A stretch of 64,000 nt of DNA from Rhizobiales bacterium YIM 77505. Lineage in GTDB: Bacteria > Pseudomonadota > Alphaproteobacteria > Rhizobiales > Beijerinckiaceae. How positions within the stretch are numbered: the stretch's first letter is position 1; each line of letters starts with the position of its first letter. The position numbers and the translations under genes are program-made. This document shows positions 23,230 through 32,030 of this stretch, piece after piece. The notes under the pieces are model-generated. The model saw nothing but the letters and a program-made list of their open reading frames with translations, did no database searches and had not been told where the DNA came from. The stretch spans positions 186,001 to 250,000 of the forward strand of contig JQNH01000001.1 in NCBI GenBank assembly GCA_000745135.1. The letters run 5' to 3'.

Positions 23230-24522
23230 TCAGCCAACCAGGATGATTCGGCAGTCATTGACGTTGGTTCGGGTCGGTCCGCACGTGACGAGGTCGCCCA
23301 ATCGCGCGAAGAAATTCGTCGAATCATTGGCGGCCAGCAAGGCTTCCGGATCGAGCCCGAGAGCTCTTGCCCGGGCAAGCGTCGTCTCGTCAATGAGGGC
23401 CCCGGCCGGGTCGTCGGCGGCGCCGCCGCCGCCATCGGTTCCATCGGTGTCGGCGGCGAGCGCGGCAATTCCTGGGGCTCCGTCAAGGGCGATGGCGAGT
23501 GCCTGCGCATATTCCTGGTTGGGACCGCCACGGCCCTTGCCTTTGATGGTCACGGTAAGCTCGCCGCCCGATAAGATGGCGGCGCGGCGGCCGGCGGCGC
23601 TGAGCTCTTGCGCGAGCCGGGCATGGGCAGCCGCGACTTCGCGCGCCTCTCCCTCCAGGTCGGCACCGAGCACGACGGGCTCATAGCCCGCGGCCTCGGC
23701 CTCTTTTGCAGCCGCGGCGATGGCCTCTGAGGGCCGGGCGATAATCCGGTATTCGGCGTGCTCGAAGGCCGGGTCGCCGGGCTTCGGGCTCTCGTTCGAC
23801 GGGTCGGCGAGAAGCGCCGCGGCTGCCGGCGGAGCCGTAATCTGGTGCCGATCGAGGACGGCGCGGGCCTCGGCGAGGGTCGACGGGTCTGGGACCGTTG
23901 GGCCTGACGCGATCACTGCGGGGTCGTCGAAGGGCACGTCGGAGATGGCCAAGGTGAGGATTCTGGCCGGGGCCGCAAGCCGCGCCAGCCGCCCGCCCTT
24001 GATGCGCGACAGGTGTTTGCGGACCGTGTTGATCTCGTGAATGGTCGCTCCTGACCGGAGAAGGGCCCGGGTCAAGGCCTGCTTGTCCGATAAGGTGAGC
24101 GCTCCGGCAGGGGCGATCCAGTTGGCCGAGCCGCCCCCCGACAGCAGCACCAGGACAAGATCGCCCGCACGGGCCTCTTGCGCAAGCAGGAGCGTCCGCT
24201 CGGTAGCCGCAAGTCCCTCGGCGTCAGGTACCGGGTGTCCCGCCTCGACGACCGGAATCAGCCCGGCGGGCTCGCCATAGCCATGGCGAGTCACCGCAAG
24301 GCCGACGAGCCGCTCCGGACCAAGGCCACGGGCGCGGTAGAAGCGCTCGGCCACGGCGGCCATACTCGCGGCCGCTTTGCCGGCGGCGAGGACGATCAAG
24401 CGCCCTGTCTGAGGAGGTGGGGGTAAGTGTGGCGGCAGGCAGACGCTCGGATGAGCTGCGGCGACGGCGGCGTCGAACATGCGCCGCAGCGTCTGCCGCT
24501 TGGCTTCGAGAGGGCCCGTCAT
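23230..24522 (-). CDS. Glycerate kinase, type 2 (MOFRL family)
   Basis: Phosphorylates D-glycerate, normally to 2-phosphoglycerate, linking the serine cycle, photorespiratory-type or sugar-acid routes to lower glycolysis. 430 residues: N-terminal DUF4147 domain (about 5-240) with LIVLAAGKAAASMA, LSGGGSANW, and KHLSRIKGGRLA motifs, and the C-terminal MOFRL domain (about 310-425) with LSGGELTVTIKGKGRGGPNQE and ADTDGTDGGGGAA. It overlaps the upstream transporter gene by four bases, so the two are coupled. Pyruvate kinase two genes downstream would consume the product after enolase. Confidence 0.92.
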   Translation of the reverse strand: MTGPLEAKRQTLRRMFDAAVAAAHPSVCLPPHLPPPPQTGRLIVLAAGKAAASMAAVAERFYRARGLGPERLVGLAVTRHGYGEPAGLIPVVEAGHPVPDAEGLAATERTLLLAQEARAGDLVLVLLSGGGSANWIAPAGALTLSDKQALTRALLRSGATIHEINTVRKHLSRIKGGRLARLAAPARILTLAISDVPFDDPAVIASGPTVPDPSTLAEARAVLDRHQITAPPAAAALLADPSNESPKPGDPAFEHAEYRIIARPSEAIAAAAKEAEAAGYEPVVLGADLEGEAREVAAAHARLAQELSAAGRRAAILSGGELTVTIKGKGRGGPNQEYAQALAIALDGAPGIAALAADTDGTDGGGGAADDPAGALIDETTLARARALGLDPEALLAANDSTNFFARLGDLVTCGPTRTNVNDCRIILVG

Positions 24523-25439
24523 GCGGAAGCTCCGGACGCTTGCGGGCGGGCGACCCAGATTCCCAACAGAATGAGTGCGCCGCCAAGCCCCTGGATCAGG
24601 GTGAGACGCTCACCAAGCAAAGCCCATCCAAAGGCGGCCGTCGCGACCGCCTCCAGGAAGATGACGAGGGAAGAGAAGGTGGCCGGCAGCCGCCCGAGCG
24701 CGACCGACAGGAGCCCCTGCCCGCCGGCGTGGCTGATCCAGGCGAGGCCGATAAGCGCAAGCCAACCGGGGGTGTCCGCTGGGATTACGCGCGGTTCCAG
24801 CATCAGCGCCACGGGAAGGAGGGCAGCCGCGGTGATCGCGCTTGCCTCGAAGGTCACGCGCCCGGCGCCTCCGTCTTGGCGCGCGCGCTCGACGAAGAGG
24901 AAATAGAGCCCAAAGAAGAAAGCGGTGGCGATGCCTTGCAGGTCGCCCTTTACCCGTCCGGGGTCGGCCTCAAGGCTCGCGCCGATGAGCGCAAGGCCGC
25001 CGAGAAGACACAAGAGAAGGCCGAGCACCGTTCCGCGCGCGATGCGCTGCCGCAGGATGAGCCAGGCGATCGCCACCACGAAGAACGGGGCCGTCGTCGC
25101 GAAGAACGTGGCGTTGGCGACGGTCGTGTGAAGAATGGACAGGTGCCAGAAGAAGAGATCGCCTGCGAAGGCAAGCCCTGCGAGCACCGTCGCGCCACCA
25201 AGGGGCCGTGGCGCGGGTCTGCCTTCGCCCACCTCTTCAAGGCGCATCCAGAGGAACAGTACGGGAAGAGCAAGCGCCACGCGCCAGAAGGCGCTGGCGA
25301 ACGGGCCGATCTCGGCCGCGGCCGCATAGCGGACGAAAATGGCCGAAAAGCCAAGCGCGACCGCACCCGCGACGAGCGCCACGAATGCAGGGAGAAGGCC
25401 GGTCTCGACCCGGCGCGTGGCAGCGTCGCTCGAAGCCAT
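24519..25439 (-). CDS. DMT superfamily transporter (EamA domains)
   Basis: A 306-residue inner-membrane protein with ten predicted membrane segments in two EamA repeats (about 15-150 and 165-295); ALGFSAIFVRYAAAAEIGP and the second-repeat GLAWISHAGGQGLLSVALGR are typical. Such transporters usually export amino acids or other small metabolites; the substrate is unknown. The ATG at 25439 (MASSDAAT) is preferred to a TTG one codon earlier. Its stop overlaps the glycerate kinase start (shared bases 24519-24522), implying one transcript and possibly a link to glycerate or related compounds. Confidence 0.88.
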   Translation of the reverse strand: MASSDAATRRVETGLLPAFVALVAGAVALGFSAIFVRYAAAAEIGPFASAFWRVALALPVLFLWMRLEEVGEGRPAPRPLGGATVLAGLAFAGDLFFWHLSILHTTVANATFFATTAPFFVVAIAWLILRQRIARGTVLGLLLCLLGGLALIGASLEADPGRVKGDLQGIATAFFFGLYFLFVERARQDGGAGRVTFEASAITAAALLPVALMLEPRVIPADTPGWLALIGLAWISHAGGQGLLSVALGRLPATFSSLVIFLEAVATAAFGWALLGERLTLIQGLGGALILLGIWVARPQASGASA

Positions 25440-25572
25440 CAAGCCGACATGAAGGAATCAGGTCCGAAGATCGCGTTGTCAGCACCTCTATGAGAGTTTA
25501 AGCCCCTCGTCACCCCTTTGAGACGGCAACGGCTCGATCCGACCGAGAGGGTATCGCGGAAAGGCATTGGTC

Positions 25573-25878
25573 ATGAAAGGCATCGATTCCAAGATGCAGA
25601 CTGAGCTCGAGGCAGCGGCTTTCCGGCGGCTCCTGGAGCATCTGCGCGCGCGGGCCGACGTCCAGAACATCGACCTCATGAACCTCGCCGGCTTCTGCCG
25701 CAACTGCCTCTCCAACTGGCTGAAGGAAGCCGCCGATGCGCGCGGCATTCCTCTCTCCAAGGAGGCGAGCCGCGAACACGTCTATGGCATGCCTTACGAG
25801 GAGTGGAAGGCACGCCACCAGGGCGAGGCCTCGCCCGAGAAGCTGCGCGAGTTCGAGAAGAACAGACCATCCCATTGA
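25573..25878 (+). CDS. DUF1244 domain protein
   Basis: A 101-residue soluble helical protein. The DUF1244 signature covers nearly all of it: AAFRRLLEHLRARADVQNID, NLAGFCRNCLSNWL and HVYGMPYEEWKARHQ. The two cysteines of CRNC are invariant in the family and could bind a metal or form a thiol pair. Function unknown; the family is near-universal in Alpha- and Gammaproteobacteria. ATG at 25573 is used; a TTG two codons upstream is less likely. It stands alone between a divergent transporter gene and a VOC gene. Confidence 0.9.
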   Translation: MKGIDSKMQTELEAAAFRRLLEHLRARADVQNIDLMNLAGFCRNCLSNWLKEAADARGIPLSKEASREHVYGMPYEEWKARHQGEASPEKLREFEKNRPSH

Positions 25879-26020
25879 GCTGCCCTCTGCAGGCCGTCAG
25901 GGGCGTCAGGCCAGGGAGGCGCAGCGGCAGTGTCGGGGCGGAGGCACCTCGACCGTCCTTGGAGCGCAACGGCTGCCGCGCCGATCGTGGCGACGGGCCC
26001 GATGCTGCAAGGGGAAATCC

Positions 26021-26518
26021 ATGTCCAGGATATCGTCCAAGATCTCTCCGTGCCTGTGGTTCGCTGACGAGGCCGAGGAGGCCGCGCAGTTCTACGTCTC
26101 CCTCTTTCCCGAGTCTCGCATCGACCGTGTGCAGCGGAACGTGATGGACAGCCCGGCGGGACGCGCAGGGTCGGTCCTCGTCGTCGAGTTTACGCTGGCG
26201 GGGCAACGTTTCCTGGCGCTGAATGGGGGCAGGCCTTTCGATTATACCCATGCGATCTCGTTCCACGTGGACTGCGCGGATCAGGCGGAGGTGGACAGGC
26301 TTTGGGAGGCGCTCTCCGCAGGCGGCCGCGTGGAGCAGTGCGGCTGGCTCAAAGACCGCTACGGTGTACCATGGCAGATCGTGCCCACCGTGCTCGGCGA
26401 AATGCTGGGCGACAAAGATCCAGCCAGAGCGCAGCGGGTGATGCAAGCCATGCTGCAGATGGTGAAGCTCGACATTGCCGGACTGAGAAAGGCCTATGAA
26501 GGGCTGACCGGCGCATAG
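26021..26518 (+). CDS. VOC family protein (PhnB-like, glyoxalase fold)
   Basis: A 165-residue soluble protein of the PhnB/3-demethylubiquinone methyltransferase-like branch of the vicinal oxygen chelate superfamily: KISPCLWFADEAEEAAQFYV, FLALNGGRPFDYTHAISFHV, WLKDRYGVPWQIVPTVLGEM, and the C-terminal RVMQAMLQMVKLDIAGLRKA. Despite an old family name it is unlikely to be a methyltransferase, since no SAM-binding motif is present. The ATG at 26021 has GGGGAAA upstream; the frame is open further back but that part overlaps the DUF1244 gene and is not protein-like. Confidence 0.9.
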   Translation: MSRISSKISPCLWFADEAEEAAQFYVSLFPESRIDRVQRNVMDSPAGRAGSVLVVEFTLAGQRFLALNGGRPFDYTHAISFHVDCADQAEVDRLWEALSAGGRVEQCGWLKDRYGVPWQIVPTVLGEMLGDKDPARAQRVMQAMLQMVKLDIAGLRKAYEGLTGA

Positions 26519-26698
26519 GCGGCGCTTGGGGGCCTCCTGCAGGAGAGGCGCGTCGCCGCACCCGGATCGCACCACCCTTCGCGCCGTCCCCGGAGTTCAC
26601 ATCACAGCTCGCCGAGTGGCACATCGGCCCGCTTGACGTCACGCAAGCGGGCGGGCACGCGGGATAGTCGACGAATCCATCAAGGCGGGACGGACCTC

Positions 26699-26959
26699 AT
26701 GCTCGACAAGAATCCCGTGGCCACCGAGTCGGTCGCCGCGGATCAGTTGAAGAGCCTCATCGAGCGCATCGAGCGCCTCGAAGAGGAGAAGGCAGCCATC
26801 GCAGGGGACATCAAGGAGGTCTATGCCGAGGCGAAAGCCAACGGCTTCGACACCAAGGCCATGCGGAAGATCGTGGCCATCCGCAAGAAGGACTTTGCCG
26901 AACGGCAGGAAGAAGAGGCGATCCTCGATCTCTATATGCAAGCGCTCGGGATGGCGTAA
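26699..26959 (+). CDS. gapR: GapR family DNA-binding protein (DUF2312)
   Basis: An 86-residue alpha-helical protein. The DUF2312 pattern is clear: [20 protein letters not shown], then [20 protein letters not shown] and [19 protein letters not shown]. GapR of Caulobacter is a nucleoid protein that encircles overtwisted AT-rich DNA ahead of forks and polymerases and helps topoisomerases. The basic helical segment near residues 45-65 would contact DNA. The ATG at 26699 follows AAGGCGGGACGG. The next gene on the same strand starts 30 bp later but is metabolic, so cotranscription may be incidental. Confidence 0.92.
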   Translation: MLDKNPVATESVAADQLKSLIERIERLEEEKAAIAGDIKEVYAEAKANGFDTKAMRKIVAIRKKDFAERQEEEAILDLYMQALGMA

Positions 26960-26989
26960 TCTCCGCCCGAGCGAGCGGGAAGGGGGCCC

Positions 26990-27874
26990 ATGACCGGCAA
27001 GGCGAGGCTTGGCTTCATCGGCATCGGGCTGATGGGCGAGGCGATGACGCGGCGGCTCCTCGACAAGGGCTGGCCGGTTACGGTGTGGAATCTGGAGCCC
27101 GAGCGGCTGGAGACGGTGGTCCCTTATGGTGCCGTCGCGGCGCCCTCCCCGAAGGCGGTCACGGAGGCGAGCGACATCGTGCTGATGTGCGTGCTGCACA
27201 CGGCCGCCGTCGAGAGCTGCGTCTTTGGTCCCGAGGGCGTCGCCGCCGCCGGGCGGCCCGACAAGCTCCTCGTCGACTTCTCCACCGCCGATCCCGCCGC
27301 GACCGCGGAGATGGCGGCGCGCCTGCGACGCGAGACCGGTATGGGCTGGGTCGATGCGCCGGTCTCCGGCGGGCCGATGCTGGCCCGCGAGGGCGCCATG
27401 ACGGTCATGGCTGGGGGCGAGGCGGCGGACATCGAGCGCATCCGGCCGCTCATGGCCGACATGGCCGGCAACTTCACCTATATGGGGCCGAACGGCGCCG
27501 GGCAGACCGCCAAGATCATCAACCAGGCGATCGTCGGGACCGGCTTCGTCCTGATGGCCGAGGCGCTGATCCTCGCCGAGAAGGCCGGCATCGACGCGGC
27601 GCGCCTGCCCCAATGCCTTGCCGGCGGCTTCGCCGATTCCGCGCTCCTGCAGAAGCTCTATCCCATCATGCAGGCCCGGGATTTCGATCCGCCGCGGGCC
27701 TATGCGCGCCAGCTCCTGAAGGACCTGAAGGCGGTCAAGGAGTTCGCCCGCGGTCTCGGGCTCGCGCTGCCGGTGGTGGAGACCGCAACCGAGCAGTACG
27801 GCCGCTTCGTGGCCCAGGGCAATGAGATGGCCGAGTCGCTCTCGGTCATCCGCCTTTACGAGCAGAAGACATGA
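26990..27874 (+). CDS. NAD(P)-dependent beta-hydroxyacid dehydrogenase (GarR/2-hydroxy-3-oxopropionate reductase-like)
   Basis: A 294-residue oxidoreductase of the 3-hydroxyisobutyrate dehydrogenase family. The Rossmann motif GFIGIGLMGEAMTRRLL is at residues 8-24, the substrate-binding DAPVSGGPMLAREG near 123-136, and the catalytic lysine in GAGQTAKIINQ near 172. The family reduces tartronate semialdehyde to glycerate or oxidises related beta-hydroxyacids. Its stop overlaps the start of a lactonase-like amidohydrolase (ATGA), and an aldolase and a sugar-acid dehydratase are close by, so a sugar-acid catabolic role is likely. If the product is glycerate, the glycerate kinase at 23-24 kb could use it. 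Confidence 0.88.
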   Translation: MTGKARLGFIGIGLMGEAMTRRLLDKGWPVTVWNLEPERLETVVPYGAVAAPSPKAVTEASDIVLMCVLHTAAVESCVFGPEGVAAAGRPDKLLVDFSTADPAATAEMAARLRRETGMGWVDAPVSGGPMLAREGAMTVMAGGEAADIERIRPLMADMAGNFTYMGPNGAGQTAKIINQAIVGTGFVLMAEALILAEKAGIDAARLPQCLAGGFADSALLQKLYPIMQARDFDPPRAYARQLLKDLKAVKEFARGLGLALPVVETATEQYGRFVAQGNEMAESLSVIRLYEQKT

Positions 27875-28794
27875 CCGCCGATTGGCGCGCGATCCTCGCC
27901 GCGACGCCGATCGTCGACGCCCACCAGCATTTCTGGGATCTGTCCCGCAACTCCTACCCCTGGCTCTGCGACCCGGAGCCGATCCCCTTTCGCTACGGCG
28001 ACTACTCCGCGCTGAGGCGCAACTATCTGCCGCCCGACTACCGGCGGGACACCGCGTGCTGCCGCATCGTCGCGACGGTCCATATGGAAGCGGAGTGGGA
28101 CCGCGCCGATCCGGTGGCCGAGACGCGCTGGCTGGAGGCAGTCGCCGCCGAGCACGGCCTGCCGAGCGCCTGCGTCGCCCATGCGGCGCTCGACCGGGAG
28201 GACGTGGCCGAGGTGCTGGCCGCGCAAGCGGCGCGGCCGCTTGCGCGCGGCATCCGCCACAAGCCGGCGGCGGTCTCGTCCCCAGGGGAGGCGAAGCGCG
28301 GCGCGCCAGGTTCCATGGACGATCCGCGATGGCGGGCGGGCTATGCGCTCCTTGAGCGCCACGGGTTTTCCTTCGACCTGCAGACGCCCTGGTGGCATCT
28401 CGACGCCGCCGCGGAACTCGCCCGCGACTTCCCCGCGACGCCGATCATCCTCAACCACACCGGGCTTCCCGCCGACCGCAGCGACGAGGGCCTCGCCGGC
28501 TGGCGCCGCGCCATGGGGCGCCTTGCCGAGGAGCCGAATGTGTGCGTCAAGATCTCGGGCCTCGGCCAGCCGGGGAAGGCCTGGACGCTCGAGTCGAACG
28601 GGCCGATCATCCGCGACACGATCGCGATTTTCGGCGTCGAGCGCTGCCTCTTTGCCTCGAATTTCCCCGTGGACGGGCTCACCGCGCGTTTCGAGGACGT
28701 CGTCAGCGTCTTCGCGCAGGCCATCGCGGACCGGCCGCCGGAGGATTGGCGCAGGCTCCTCCACGACAACGCGGTGCGGGTTTACCGGCTATAG
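27871..28794 (+). CDS. Amidohydrolase family protein, sugar-lactonase type (L-fuconolactonase-like)
   Basis: A 307-residue TIM-barrel hydrolase. Metal-ligand motif DAHQHFWD is at residues 13-20 after IVDA; further family signs are RGIRHKPA near 127, LQTPWWHL, IILNHTGLPADR near 192 and LFASNFPVDGL near 262. This arrangement is typical of the amidohydrolase_2 group, which includes L-fuconolactone, L-rhamnono-lactone and 2-pyrone-4,6-dicarboxylate lactonases. A lactone of a sugar acid is the likely substrate, given the dehydratase and aldolase nearby. It is translationally coupled to the upstream dehydrogenase through an ATGA overlap. Confidence 0.85.
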   Translation: MTADWRAILAATPIVDAHQHFWDLSRNSYPWLCDPEPIPFRYGDYSALRRNYLPPDYRRDTACCRIVATVHMEAEWDRADPVAETRWLEAVAAEHGLPSACVAHAALDREDVAEVLAAQAARPLARGIRHKPAAVSSPGEAKRGAPGSMDDPRWRAGYALLERHGFSFDLQTPWWHLDAAAELARDFPATPIILNHTGLPADRSDEGLAGWRRAMGRLAEEPNVCVKISGLGQPGKAWTLESNGPIIRDTIAIFGVERCLFASNFPVDGLTARFEDVVSVFAQAIADRPPEDWRRLLHDNAVRVYRL

Positions 28795-28911
28795 CGCCGC
28801 CTCTGCCAGAGGAGGAAAGGCTCACGCTCCTGCAACTCTCTTGCGAGAGAGGGACAGACAAGCCATCGCTTTCGGAGGGCATTTCCTTTGAAGGACAAAG
28901 CGGAATCTATC

Positions 28912-29265
28912 ATGATGAATAATCGAATCTATAAGACCAGCTTCGCAAGCGTCTATCCGTTGTATGTTGCCAAGGCGGAGAAGAAAGGGCGCACGAAGGC
29001 GGAAGTTGATGAAATCATTTGCTGGTTAACGGGATACAGTCGAAGCGAGCTGCAAACGCAGTTGGACAAAAAGACAGACTTTGAAACCTTCTTTGCAGAA
29101 GCTCCACGGCCTCACCCGGCCCGAACTGCGATCAAAGGTGTGATCTGCGGTGTCCAGGTGGAGGAGATAAAGGAGCCAACCATGAAGGAGATTCGCTATT
29201 TGGATAAGCTGATTGATGAACTTGCGAAAGGCAAAACAATGGATAAGATATTACGCAAGCAATAA
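28912..29265 (+). CDS. DUF2200 domain protein, atypical base composition
   Basis: A 117-residue soluble protein. DUF2200 is recognised by [55 protein letters not shown] and [18 protein letters not shown]. Function unknown. The codon use is plainly different from all neighbours: many A- and T-ending codons (AAT, ATA, TAT, GAA, AAA), about half G+C against about two thirds around it, which suggests recent acquisition from a lower-GC donor, likely a Firmicute or similar. The ATG at 28912 is chosen; a TTG at 28888 (behind GGAGGG) is an alternative. No transposase or integrase flanks it. Confidence 0.85.
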   Translation: MMNNRIYKTSFASVYPLYVAKAEKKGRTKAEVDEIICWLTGYSRSELQTQLDKKTDFETFFAEAPRPHPARTAIKGVICGVQVEEIKEPTMKEIRYLDKLIDELAKGKTMDKILRKQ

Positions 29266-29492
29266 AGGCGCCGTCAGGTCGCGCGGCCTCATAAGATCGA
29301 TGTAATTCTTGGATGGACGCCTCTGTCGTTCGAGTGCCCTATGCGGAACCTGGCCCATAAGGGCCGCGCCCCCGGGCTGCAGGGTCGAACACGCTCGACC
29401 ACGAGTGCTTCGAAGTCGGCCGCTCCGCCTCGCTCAGACACCATGAAACCAAAGCCGCCAGCCTCCAGGCCGTAGCCAGCCTAAGCAGACGA

Positions 29493-30143
29493 TCACTTCG
29501 TCAACATGCCGGAACGCGCCCGCAGGCTCTGCCACGCCTCCGCGAAGCGCCGCGCGCTCTCGCGCACCTCGGCCGGCGAGGCGGAGGGCGAGAACAGGGC
29601 CGAGCCGAGGCCGAAGCCGTCGGCGCCGGCCTCGACATAGGGCTTCATGGTGTCCGGCTTGATGCCGCCGACCGCGAGAAGGATCGTGTCCGGCGGAAGG
29701 ACCGCCCGCCAAGCCTTCACGACGACCGGCGGCAGGTTCTCGGCCGGGAACATCTTGAGCCCGGTCGCTCCGGACTTCAGCGCCGCGAAAGCCTCGTTCG
29801 GCGTTGCGACGCCGGGCGTGCAGGCAAGGCCAAGCTCCGTGCTGCGGGCGATCACCGCCGGGTCGGAATGGGGCATCACGATGAGCCCCCCGCCGGCGTC
29901 GCGCACCCGCCCCACGTCGTCCGGGTCGAGCACCGTGCCGGCGCCGATGAGCGCCTGCCGGGCAAACGCCTTCGCCAACCGCTCGATGCTCTCGAAAGGA
30001 CAAGGCGAGTTCAGCGGCACCTCGATGATGCGAAAGCCCGCCTCGACCAGCGCGCCGCCAATGGCTTCGGCGTTCTCCGGCTTCAAGCCGCGCAAGATGG
30101 CGACGAGCGGCAGGGGCGAGAGGGCATCGCGGAAGGGTGGCAT
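29493..30143 (-). CDS. 2-dehydro-3-deoxy-6-phosphogalactonate aldolase (KDPG/KDPGal aldolase family)
   Basis: A 216-residue class I aldolase, cleaving a 2-keto-3-deoxy-6-phospho sugar acid to pyruvate and glyceraldehyde 3-phosphate. Visible are LPLVAILRGLKPENAEAIGG, FRIIEVPLNSP with the catalytic glutamate, IGAGTVLDPDDV, PGVATPNEA and the Schiff-base lysine in TGLKMFPAE near residue 130, then AVGGIKPDTM. The RGLKP and PLNSP forms resemble DgoA (galactonate) rather than Eda. ATG at 30143 follows GGAG at good spacing. It is divergent from the dehydratase gene across 143 bp, a likely shared promoter region. Confidence 0.9.
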   Translation of the reverse strand: MPPFRDALSPLPLVAILRGLKPENAEAIGGALVEAGFRIIEVPLNSPCPFESIERLAKAFARQALIGAGTVLDPDDVGRVRDAGGGLIVMPHSDPAVIARSTELGLACTPGVATPNEAFAALKSGATGLKMFPAENLPPVVVKAWRAVLPPDTILLAVGGIKPDTMKPYVEAGADGFGLGSALFSPSASPAEVRESARRFAEAWQSLRARSGMLTK

Positions 30144-30286
30144 GGGGCGCTCCGAATTCTGAGGCGGGTGTGGCGCGGTCGCTGATGGAAAGCAACCGCC
30201 TGCCGGAGCGGTCCGCCGTGCGGCCGCCCGCGGCGCCGCTGTCGTCAACCGTTGATCCGCGTCTCGCAATGGTGCACGGAGGAGGG

Positions 30287-31996
30287 ATGATCGAACGCAA
30301 GGGCAAGGGCCTCGAAGGAGGCCTCACCAACTACGGCGATCCCGCCTTCGCCGCCTATTTGCGCCGCTCGTTTGCCCGCTCCATGGGCTACTCGCGGGAG
30401 CTCTTGAGCAAGCCGGTGGTGGGCATCGCCCAGACGGCGAGCGGGTTCAACAACTGCCATCGCGGCGTGCCGGACCTCGTCGAGGCGGTCAAGCGGGGCG
30501 TGCTTGCCGCCGGGGCGCTGCCGCTCGACTTTCCCGTCATCTCGCTCGGCGAGGTGTTCCTCTCGCCCACCAGCATGATGTACCGCAACCTGATGGCCAT
30601 GGCCGCCGAGGAAATGATCCGCGCCCAGCCCATGGACGCGGTCGTTCTCATCGGCGGTTGCGACAAGACGCTGCCCGCTCTCGTGATGGGGGCGGCTTCT
30701 GCCGGCAAGCCGGCAATCGCACTCGCCACCGGGCCGATGATGACGTCGAAATACCGCGGCGAGCGCCTGGGCGCCTGCACCGATTGCCGCCGCTTCTGGG
30801 CAAACTACCGGGCGGGGCGCATCGATGCCGACGAGATCGAGACGGTCGAGGGAAGGCTCGCGACGACAGCCGGTACCTGCGCCGTCATGGGCACGGCTTC
30901 CACGATGGCGATCCTTCTTGAGGTGATGGGCCTGATGCTGCCGGGCACCGCGGCCATCCCGGCCGTGCACGCCGACCGTCTGCGGGCCGCCGAGGCGACG
31001 GGGCGGGCGGCGGTCGAACTCATCGGCTCAGACCGCACCATCGACCGCGTCGTGACGCAGGCGAGCATCGACAACGCCATGCGGGCGCTGCTTGCGGTCA
31101 GCGGTTCCACCAACGCGGTAGTGCACCTTGCCGCCATCGCAGGGCGTCTCGGGCTCAAGCTCGACCTCAACCGCCTCAACGCCCTTTCGGACGAGACGCC
31201 GGTGCTGGTGGACCTGAAGCCCACAGGCGAAGGCTACATGGAGGATTTCTTCGCGGCCGGCGGCGTTGGCGCGCTGCTTAGGCGCATGAGCGCCAGGTTC
31301 GACCTCGAGGCCCGGACGGTGACGGGGGACACCTTGGCCGACTGGGTGCCGCCGCATGATGACTTCATCGACTCGGCTGTCATCCGGCCCGCGGACAATC
31401 CGGTGAGCGACAAGGGCGGCCTCGTCGCGCTCTACGGCAGTCTGGCGCCGAAGGGCGCCATCTTGAAGCGGGCGGCAGCGGACGAGCGGCTGTTCGAGAC
31501 GACGGCCCGCGCCGTGGTGTTCGACTCCCTGGAGGACCTCTCAAACCGGATCGACGATCCCAACCTCGATGTCGCCCCAGAGGACGCGCTGGTGTTGCGC
31601 AACGCCGGTCCGAAAGCCTGCGGCATGCCGGAGGCGGGCTATCTCCCCATCCCCAAGAAGCTTGCCGCGGCCGGGGTGAAGGACATGCTTCGCCTCTCCG
31701 ACGCCCGCATGAGCGGAACCGCCTTCGGCACCATCGTCCTGCACATTGCGCCGGAGGCGGCCGACGGCGGGCCGCTGTCGCTCGTCGAGACCGGCGATCG
31801 CATCCGCCTCAGCGTGCGCGAGCGGCGGCTCGATCTTCTCGTCGACCAGGAGACACTCGAGAAGCGCCGGGCGAGGAGGGTGACGCCCGCGCCCGCGCCC
31901 GTCCGCGGGTGGGCGCAGCTCTACCACGGCCACGTGCTCCAGGCGGACGAAGGCTGCGACCTCGACTTTCTGCGCCACGCCTCTGCCTTAGCGTGA
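30287..31996 (+). CDS. IlvD/Edd family dehydratase (probable sugar-acid dehydratase)
   Basis: A 569-residue Fe-S dehydratase of the dihydroxy-acid/6-phosphogluconate dehydratase family. Cluster and metal motifs are GGCDKTLPALVMG near residue 123, GACTDCRRFW near 163 and TTAGTCAVMGTASTM near 195, with the C-terminal swivel domain holding GPKACGMPE and LSDARMSGTAFG. Neighbouring aldolase, lactonase-like and dehydrogenase genes favour an aldonate (galactonate, arabinonate, xylonate or fuconate type) over the branched-chain amino acid substrate. Start: ATG 30287 has GGAGG four bases upstream; ATG 30269 is an alternative. Paralogs of this family are easily misannotated as IlvD, so the substrate is left open. 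Confidence 0.88.
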   Translation: MIERKGKGLEGGLTNYGDPAFAAYLRRSFARSMGYSRELLSKPVVGIAQTASGFNNCHRGVPDLVEAVKRGVLAAGALPLDFPVISLGEVFLSPTSMMYRNLMAMAAEEMIRAQPMDAVVLIGGCDKTLPALVMGAASAGKPAIALATGPMMTSKYRGERLGACTDCRRFWANYRAGRIDADEIETVEGRLATTAGTCAVMGTASTMAILLEVMGLMLPGTAAIPAVHADRLRAAEATGRAAVELIGSDRTIDRVVTQASIDNAMRALLAVSGSTNAVVHLAAIAGRLGLKLDLNRLNALSDETPVLVDLKPTGEGYMEDFFAAGGVGALLRRMSARFDLEARTVTGDTLADWVPPHDDFIDSAVIRPADNPVSDKGGLVALYGSLAPKGAILKRAAADERLFETTARAVVFDSLEDLSNRIDDPNLDVAPEDALVLRNAGPKACGMPEAGYLPIPKKLAAAGVKDMLRLSDARMSGTAFGTIVLHIAPEAADGGPLSLVETGDRIRLSVRERRLDLLVDQETLEKRRARRVTPAPAPVRGWAQLYHGHVLQADEGCDLDFLRHASALA

Positions 31997-32030
31997 TCTT
32001 CGGAAGGGGCCGGCTCTCCAGCCCCTCAGG

